DNA of 18,727 nt from an uncultured Oscillospiraceae bacterium (lineage in GTDB: Bacteria; Bacillota; Clostridia; Oscillospirales; Oscillospiraceae). The position numbers and the translations under genes are program-made. Positions 14,638 through 18,727 of this stretch are shown here, one piece after another (within the stretch, counting starts at the first letter, position 1; each line of letters starts with the position of its first letter). Where the stretch lies: NCBI GenBank assembly GCA_910584045.1, contig CAJTYO010000055.1:1-18727 (forward strand), read 5' to 3'. The notes below the pieces were generated by a model. That model searched no databases. It saw only the letters and a program-made list of their open reading frames with translations, and was not told the origin of the DNA.

Positions 14638-15304
14638 ATCCGCCCCCATAGAAGGCGGCGGCGCTGCTGTGGCTGGAGCGGGCGGCGAAGAAATCCGAGG
14701 TTTCCGCTACGTCCAGCAGGGTAATGTGGCAGACGTTCAATTCGCTCCTCTCGGACAGCATCGCCAGGGCCAAAGTGAACTGGTCGTCGTCCGGGACCAG
14801 CCTGCCCTTGATGGCGTTGGGCACCGCTTTCCAGCCCTTGTTGTCCTGATCGAAGATGTGCCGCCCGTCCACGCCGCAATGCTCCTCAATGACCAGCAGG
14901 GCCCTCTGGAAAAACGGCGGTTCCCGCCCGCTGGCCTCGAAGTCGTCCAGCAGGCGGCGGATGGTGTCGCTGATCCATTCCGAGGGCTGATAGCGGCAGT
15001 GAGGCAGCAGGGTGTTTAGCTGGATATGCAGCCAGCCATAGCCGAACCGCTCCACAAATCCGGCAGTCTCCATGCGGGGCAGGACCGGCCGTTTGCCGTA
15101 GCCGCCCGCGCCGGGGGCGTGCTTCTCACACAGCCGCCGCAGCTCCAGGGCGGACCGCTCAAAGGCCCCGGAGGCTTCCTCCAGGGCCTTTTGCAGTTTC
15201 TCCGGGGAGCCGCTGTCCGCCAGGGCGGCGAGGGCGCCGGTGGCGCCGAACGCCTCCCCCACCAGCTTTTGCATCCGGGCAATATCCTGTTTCATACCGT
15301 TCAT
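14630..15304 (-). CDS. conjugation-associated protein with RusA-like C-terminal signature (DUF6100-like)
   Basis: This 224-residue protein overlaps the end of the VirB4 gene by four bases (ATGA), showing translational coupling. Residues 1-65 are helical (DIARMQKLVGEAFG, ALELRRLCEKH). The C-terminal half has WLHIQLNTLLPHC (91-103), a helix WISDTIRRLLDDF (110-122), then IFDQDNKGWKAVPNAIKG (150-167) and LVPDDDQFTL (169-178). It resembles proteins I recall as DUF6100 on Clostridia mobile elements; that family name is uncertain. The D-x-DN...K...NAxKG...DDxQ pattern closely parallels RusA Holliday-junction resolvase, including a 19-residue gap between D154 and D173 that equals D72 to D91 in E. coli RusA. 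Nuclease function is therefore possible but inferred. Confidence 0.7.
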   Translation of the reverse strand: MNGMKQDIARMQKLVGEAFGATGALAALADSGSPEKLQKALEEASGAFERSALELRRLCEKHAPGAGGYGKRPVLPRMETAGFVERFGYGWLHIQLNTLLPHCRYQPSEWISDTIRRLLDDFEASGREPPFFQRALLVIEEHCGVDGRHIFDQDNKGWKAVPNAIKGRLVPDDDQFTLALAMLSERSELNVCHITLLDVAETSDFFAARSSHSSAAAFYGGGWG

Positions 15305-17265
15305 TCTTCCGCCGCCTTTCTCCTGGCCCGCAGGTCCGTGGGGGATGTCGTGATCGCGTCGTATTCCTTCGCCGTGGCGTGGAACTGGATGGGAACGTGG
15401 TTGTAGCCGATGCAGAGAAGGCCCTCTCCCCGGCGGAAGCGGGTGATCTGCCGGACTTCATCCTCCGACAGGTTCAACACGCCTTGAATCAGCCGGGCCT
15501 CCTGTTCCTCCATCTGCATCACCAGTTTGATGCGGCTGGAATCCAGAATGCCCTTGCCGTACTTGCCGCCGTCCAGGCCGAACAGGTCCTGCATCCCCTG
15601 GGTGGAGGTGACGGCGATGCCGCCTAAGCCCCGGATGGTCTTCACCATCTCCTGGACGAAGCCCGCCGCCAGGGGGTTGGAGTTGGCCCCTACCAGGCTC
15701 CACAGCTCGTCCGCGATGAGGGCGGAGAGATCTTCTCGGGAGTCCATGATGAGGTCGTTTGCGATGTCCGTGGCCCAGAAGATGCCGGGCAGCAGCAGGT
15801 CGTCCGGCATCCCGGAGGTGTCCAGGACAATGTACTTGTTGTCCAGGTCGATGTCGTTCCGCTGTCCCATGGCGGAGGCGGAGCCGGTGACGTACCGGGC
15901 CAGGACTACGGAAAGATGCTTGGTTTCGGGATTGTCAGCCAGAACCTTGTACCAATCCGCGATGATGGGCATTTCCACAAAGGCCCCGGTTTCGTCGGTA
16001 ATGGTGTCATTGTCGAAGGTAATCCCATACTGCCGGTAGCACTCCACCAGGGAGGAATCCAGGTAGTTTTTATCCTCATCGCTGAGGTCCCGCTTCTGGA
16101 GGGAGTACCAGATAATGAGCCGGGAAATCTTGTCGGCCAGCACGGAATCATCCCGGGCCGCCATATCCCGGAGGCCCGCGTAGGAATCCAGGGAGCGGCG
16201 GCGAATCGCCATGATGTTGGGGCAGTCCCGGGAGGAGGGGGACATCCGCAGGTACAGCCCGCCCAGAAGTTCGCAGAGGGGACGGAACTCGTGGCCCTTC
16301 TTGGGTACGATGAAAATGACCCGCCGCCCCTGCTGCCGGAGGCGGCCGCCCAGGCACTGGAGGGTGAACGTCTTTCCCGCGCCGGAGGAACCGCCGATCC
16401 AGCAGTTGCCGTTGGTGTATTTATAATCATCATAGGGGTCCAGGAACACGGGAGAACGGTTATAGAGGTTCAGCCCCAGGAACACGCCGTTGCGGTCGCT
16501 GAGCTCGTAGGAGGCAAAGGGAAACGCCGCCGCCACGCCGGAGGTCAGGGCATTGCGCCGGGACTTCCGCTCCACGTCCGGGTCCAAGGCCAGCAGCGGC
16601 AGAGCGGAGAGGAACGCCTGCTCGTTCTTGTAGTCGCAGCGCCGGGCGATCATGTCAATGGAAACGCAGAGCTTTTCCACCGCCGTCACCCGCTGCTCCA
16701 GGGTTTCCGGGTCGTCGGCCACCACCTCCAACAGCGTGTGCATGTAGTAGAAGTCCTCCCCCTGGCGGTTCATCACGTCCTTCAGGTAAAGGCCGGAGCT
16801 GATGGCGCTGTCCAGTTCCTCGAAGTCCTTGCGGGTGTCCTCCACGTCCCGCATCCGGGAGCGGTTGACCATGGTGGTCTGTGCGATCTTGGAGAGAATC
16901 TTGTCCTTGGGCTGGCGCTTGAAGATAAAGCTGAGGTTCACGCCCTCCCCGGCCTCCACCAGAGGGGCCAACCAGCAGGAGCCGACAGTCGTGGCGTAGC
17001 CGTAGCCAGTGACATAGAGGTAAGCGTGGTACACGCCGTCCACCACGATATAGTCCCGGCTCTTGGTGTCTACCGTGGTAGGGGAGAGGATGTCCAGGAT
17101 GGTGGTGGAGCCGGATTCCAGCTCGGTCAGGTCCGGCTTTTCCTCGCCCATCAGCAGGCGCTTGAGGGAAAACCTCTCCTGGCCGTTCTTTTTGGCGGCG
17201 GGCTTTTTCTTCTTCGCCTTGGGCGGCGGGGCTTTTGCGGGTTTCTTTTTCAAAAGGGGATTCAT
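15301..17265 (-). CDS. VirB4/TraE-type conjugal transfer ATPase
   Basis: This 654-residue cytoplasmic ATPase powers a type IV secretion channel for conjugation. A very Lys/Pro/Ala-rich N-terminus (residues 5-30) precedes a VirB4 N-terminal domain (YHAYLYVTGYGYATTVG, about 79-95). The ATPase core has Walker A GSSGAGKT (292-299), an IVLDTSG strand (479-485), Walker B ALIADELW with D519-E520, and the TSTQGMQDL motif (553-561) of VirB4/TraG ATPases. Length is at the short end for VirB4. The start at 17265 has AAGGATGTGAG upstream. The downstream gene is coupled by a 4-base overlap. A divergent toxin-antitoxin cassette sits just upstream, so its promoter must lie in the 89-bp gap or depend on read-through; none is clear on the minus strand. 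Confidence 0.93.
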   Translation of the reverse strand: MNPLLKKKPAKAPPPKAKKKKPAAKKNGQERFSLKRLLMGEEKPDLTELESGSTTILDILSPTTVDTKSRDYIVVDGVYHAYLYVTGYGYATTVGSCWLAPLVEAGEGVNLSFIFKRQPKDKILSKIAQTTMVNRSRMRDVEDTRKDFEELDSAISSGLYLKDVMNRQGEDFYYMHTLLEVVADDPETLEQRVTAVEKLCVSIDMIARRCDYKNEQAFLSALPLLALDPDVERKSRRNALTSGVAAAFPFASYELSDRNGVFLGLNLYNRSPVFLDPYDDYKYTNGNCWIGGSSGAGKTFTLQCLGGRLRQQGRRVIFIVPKKGHEFRPLCELLGGLYLRMSPSSRDCPNIMAIRRRSLDSYAGLRDMAARDDSVLADKISRLIIWYSLQKRDLSDEDKNYLDSSLVECYRQYGITFDNDTITDETGAFVEMPIIADWYKVLADNPETKHLSVVLARYVTGSASAMGQRNDIDLDNKYIVLDTSGMPDDLLLPGIFWATDIANDLIMDSREDLSALIADELWSLVGANSNPLAAGFVQEMVKTIRGLGGIAVTSTQGMQDLFGLDGGKYGKGILDSSRIKLVMQMEEQEARLIQGVLNLSEDEVRQITRFRRGEGLLCIGYNHVPIQFHATAKEYDAITTSPTDLRARRKAAEE

Positions 17266-17282
17266 ATACTCACATCCTTGGC

Positions 17283-17310
17283 TTGAATTTGTGGAGAAAA
17301 TGCGTATAAT
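17283..17310 (+). promoter_or_regulatory. promoter of the mntA-hepT operon
   Basis: TTGAAT (17283-17288), a 16-base spacer and a perfect TATAAT (17305-17310). The predicted start is about 37 bases before the mntA ATG. It overlaps the upstream region of the divergent VirB4 gene. Confidence 0.75.
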
Positions 17311-17354
17311 AGAGATATAGAAGGTTGCTGCTTTTCGGAAAGGAGGCCGGTCTT

Positions 17355-17681
17355 ATGGTTTATACTTTGGAAGAAATCAGCCGCCGCGTGCGGCCTGTGG
17401 CGGAAAAGTACAAGTTGAAAGCCGTATATGTGTTCGGCTCCTATGCCCGGGGAGAGGCCCGGGAGGACAGCGATGTTGATTTGCTGGTAGACACTTGCGG
17501 CGCAGACCTCTCTGGATTTTTTGCAATCGGCGGACTATATAATGACCTTGAGGAAGCCCTGGAGAAGGAACTTGACATGATAACAGTGAGTGCTTTGGAA
17601 CAGCCAATTCGTCATAAGAGTGATATCGGTTTTCGAGAATCTGTACAACGAGAGAGGCGGAAAATTTATGCAGCTGCGTGA
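17355..17681 (+). CDS. mntA: MntA-type nucleotidyltransferase antitoxin (type VII TA)
   Basis: This 108-residue protein is a minimal nucleotidyltransferase. The start chosen is the ATG at 17355 with GGAAAGGAGG upstream; ten further in-frame codons upstream include the RBS and are rejected. The signature GSYARGEAREDSDVDLLVD contains the exact GSX10DXD motif (G28, S29, D40, D42), with a third Asp at about 74 (LDMITV). Known MntA antitoxins neutralise their HEPN partner by adding AMP to the Tyr of its RX4HXY motif. Its end overlaps the hepT start by 14 bases, so the two are translated together, antitoxin first. Its GC content and codon use are lower than the flanking transfer genes, suggesting separate acquisition. 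Confidence 0.9.
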   Translation: MVYTLEEISRRVRPVAEKYKLKAVYVFGSYARGEAREDSDVDLLVDTCGADLSGFFAIGGLYNDLEEALEKELDMITVSALEQPIRHKSDIGFRESVQRERRKIYAAA

Positions 17682-18018
17682 TCAACAACGTTTGGTCAAA
17701 ATTAAGGAGTACTGCGAGGATATCCAGACATCCATGAACCGATTTGGTCATTCGTTTTCGATATTCTGTGAGGATAGTACTTATCAGTTTTCCGTCGCTT
17801 TCTGCCTCCTTCAAATTGGAGAATTAGTTGGAAAGCTCACAGAGGAATATCGAGCCGCTACAAAGGCGCAGATCTCATGGCCCCAGATCAAAGGACTGCG
17901 CAATGTGATCGTACATGATTATGGCAGTATTGATTTGGAGGGCATCTGGAGAACCATTACCAGCAGCATTCCGGAACTGCACCGATTCTGCTGCGAACAG
18001 TTGAAGGAGAATCAATAG
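17668..18018 (+). CDS. hepT: HepT-type HEPN toxin RNase (type VII TA)
   Basis: This 116-residue, mostly helical protein is a HEPN (DUF86-like) toxin. The start chosen is the ATG at 17668, with GAGAGGCGG before it, overlapping mntA by 14 bases; the longer frame upstream lies within mntA. The active-site motif RNVIVHDY fits RX4HXY exactly, with R78, H83 and Y85; Y85 is the expected AMPylation target of MntA. HepT proteins cleave RNA (tRNA in studied cases) when not modified. The motif is intact, so the toxin is probably functional. It ends inside a long hairpin shared with the convergent gene at 18060. A role in maintaining the element or in phage defence is inferred. Confidence 0.9.
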   Translation: MQLRDQQRLVKIKEYCEDIQTSMNRFGHSFSIFCEDSTYQFSVAFCLLQIGELVGKLTEEYRAATKAQISWPQIKGLRNVIVHDYGSIDLEGIWRTITSSIPELHRFCCEQLKENQ

Positions 18019-18067
18019 GAATATAGAGAATGGGAGGTCTATGCGGGGCCTCCCATTCTCTATTCCT
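18017..18067. terminator. long hairpin between convergent genes
   Basis: The arms 18017-18037 and 18049-18067 pair over 19 bp with a 2-base bulge (core AGAGAATGGGAGG/CCTCCCATTCTCT), with an 11-base loop. It contains the stop codons of both hepT and the leftward gene. There is no strong T-tract on either strand, so it may be a weak bidirectional terminator or an mRNA-end stabiliser. Confidence 0.65.
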
Positions 18068-18623
18068 CATAAATCCCATGCACCGCCGTCGTCATGTCAA
18101 ACACGCCCTCCGGCAGCTTCACCCGGCGACTGGTGCGTTTGTTGATGATCTCGTACAGCAGCTTCAAAACGAAATCGTCCGTATACCAGGGTTCCAGCAC
18201 TTCCAATTCGCAGACGTCCAGATACCGCCGGGCGGTGTCCGCCTCCTCGTTCAGCCGCTGGATGATGGCGGCGACGCTGTGCCCCTTGGACTTCATGTGC
18301 GACTCGTATTGGAAGATCAGGAAGAAGCGGTGCCGGATGGCGTCGCTGGCCACTCCCTGGCCGATCTGGGCGATGTTGTCCTCGATCATCTCCCGGCAGG
18401 ACTCGTTTTCCTCCTGTTGGGCAAAGCCCTTCATCCGCTCCACATAGTCGGCGGTGTCCGCCGGGAGGGTCCGAGCCTCCAGCTGGAGATTGTCCGGAGC
18501 GATTTTCAGCCAGGCGGCGTAGCTTGCGATGATGTTCTGGCGGTCATTTGCGGATTTCAGGTAGATGTTGACGGGCAGGACCTCCAGGATCTTGATGAAG
18601 CGGTTGTCCCGGGTGACCACCAC
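18060..18623 (-). CDS. VirB4 N-domain-like conjugation protein, 5' end apparently frameshifted
   Basis: The frame given is 187 codons from a GTG at 18623. It resembles the N-terminal (CagE/TrbE/VirB4-type) domain without an ATPase part: TRDNRFIKILEVLPVNIYL (4-22), NIIASYAAWLKIAPDNLQLE, a charged helical middle and YTDDFVLKLLYEIINK near the C-terminus. There is no Walker motif. Coding similarity clearly continues upstream of the GTG: in-frame codons from 18692 read KAPKVKYRDSIQAWLPIKN and then IRGG. They contain no ATG and are closed by TGA at 18693-18695. An ATG at 18694-18696 is in the neighbouring frame and would reach this sequence if one base were removed near 18687-18692. So the gene is probably frameshifted at its start, or the read has an indel. 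No strong RBS is seen. It is the likely operon partner of the VirB4 gene, now separated from it by the TA cassette. Confidence 0.6.
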   Translation of the reverse strand: MVVTRDNRFIKILEVLPVNIYLKSANDRQNIIASYAAWLKIAPDNLQLEARTLPADTADYVERMKGFAQQEENESCREMIEDNIAQIGQGVASDAIRHRFFLIFQYESHMKSKGHSVAAIIQRLNEEADTARRYLDVCELEVLEPWYTDDFVLKLLYEIINKRTSRRVKLPEGVFDMTTAVHGIYEE

Positions 18624-18675
18624 GCCGCCCCGGATGTTCTTGATGGGAAGCCACGCCTGGATGCTGTCCCGGTAT

Positions 18676-18704
18676 TTGACCTTTGGGGCCTTTCATGCTA
18701 TAAT
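18676..18704 (+). promoter_or_regulatory. strong outward promoter at the right edge
   Basis: TTGACC (18676-18681), a 17-base spacer and a perfect TATAAT (18699-18704) preceded by TGC as an extended -10. It points off the right edge and overlaps the 5' end of the leftward gene. The gene it serves is outside the window. Confidence 0.65.
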
Positions 18705-18727
18705 CAAACTACAGAAAGAATCCAACT

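Larger units (their letters stand above)
13286..18692. mobile_element. partial integrative conjugative element (transfer-gene segment)
   Basis: The segment holds a VirB4/TraE-type ATPase, a second VirB4-N-like gene, a coupled accessory gene, an exported small protein and a winged-helix protein, mostly leftward, with a toxin-antitoxin cassette on the other strand. This combination is typical of Clostridia conjugative elements. Relaxase, VirD4-like coupling protein, integrase and att sites are not visible, so the boundaries given are only those of the recognisable genes. The accessory genes at 11301-13196 may also belong to it. Confidence 0.6.

Noticed and set aside
14455..14649. Leftward 64-codon frame in the structured gap
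   Set aside because: It runs through two inverted repeats, overlaps the upstream gene end, has no proper RBS and no recognisable sequence.
17590..17667. Longer start for HepT within mntA
   Set aside because: The extra 26 residues are the antitoxin gene read in another frame; the ATG at 17668 has a purine-rich RBS and gives the normal HepT length.

Overview
The window suggests a gut Clostridia chromosome, probably a high-GC member of the Oscillospiraceae (Flavonifractor/Lawsonibacter/Oscillibacter type). This is an inference from strong AAGGAG-type ribosome binding sites, a lipoprotein sugar-binding protein, ROK control, GC-rich third codon positions and Firmicutes-style conjugation genes. 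No rRNA, tRNA or CRISPR was seen.

Region 1 (1-11273) is a complete-looking oligosaccharide/pentose utilisation locus. Transcription runs leftwards from a consensus promoter near 9668-9696. The order is solute-binding lipoprotein, two ABC permeases, a YesL/DUF624 membrane protein, a cytoplasmic GH3 glycosidase, xylulokinase, a DUF4867 protein and an L-fucose/L-arabinose-isomerase-like protein cut by the left edge. A divergent ROK/XylR-type regulator (9894-11171) has its own consensus promoter and a terminator. An AT-rich palindrome lies just downstream of the leftward promoter, where a repressor would bind. The ABC system probably imports a short glycoside, the GH3 enzyme hydrolyses it in the cytoplasm, the isomerase makes a ketopentose and XylB phosphorylates it. 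No canonical xylA is in the window. Three tandem stem-loops separate the binding-protein gene from the permease genes.

Region 2 (about 11300-13240) is an AT-rich accessory stretch. It holds an orphan four-helix membrane protein, a SLOG/DUF1273-type protein, and two small Xre-type HTH regulators, each followed by a clear terminator.

Region 3 (about 13249-18727) is part of an integrative conjugative element or a derivative, read mostly leftwards. It encodes a VirB4/TraE-type ATPase, a translationally coupled protein whose C-terminal half carries a RusA-like Asp signature, a small exported protein, a winged-helix protein, and a VirB4-N-domain-like protein whose 5' end looks frameshifted. A type VII toxin-antitoxin pair (MntA nucleotidyltransferase plus HepT HEPN RNase) sits on the opposite strand between the two VirB4-related genes. 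A 285-bp non-coding stretch (14345-14629) is dense with nested hairpins and three copies of a 13-mer. Relaxase, coupling protein, integrase and attachment sites are not in the window.

The points most worth a second look are the structured 14.4-14.64 kb region, the RusA-like motif, the TA cassette inside the transfer genes, the apparent frameshift and outward promoter at the right edge, and the isomerase/DUF4867/XylB combination.
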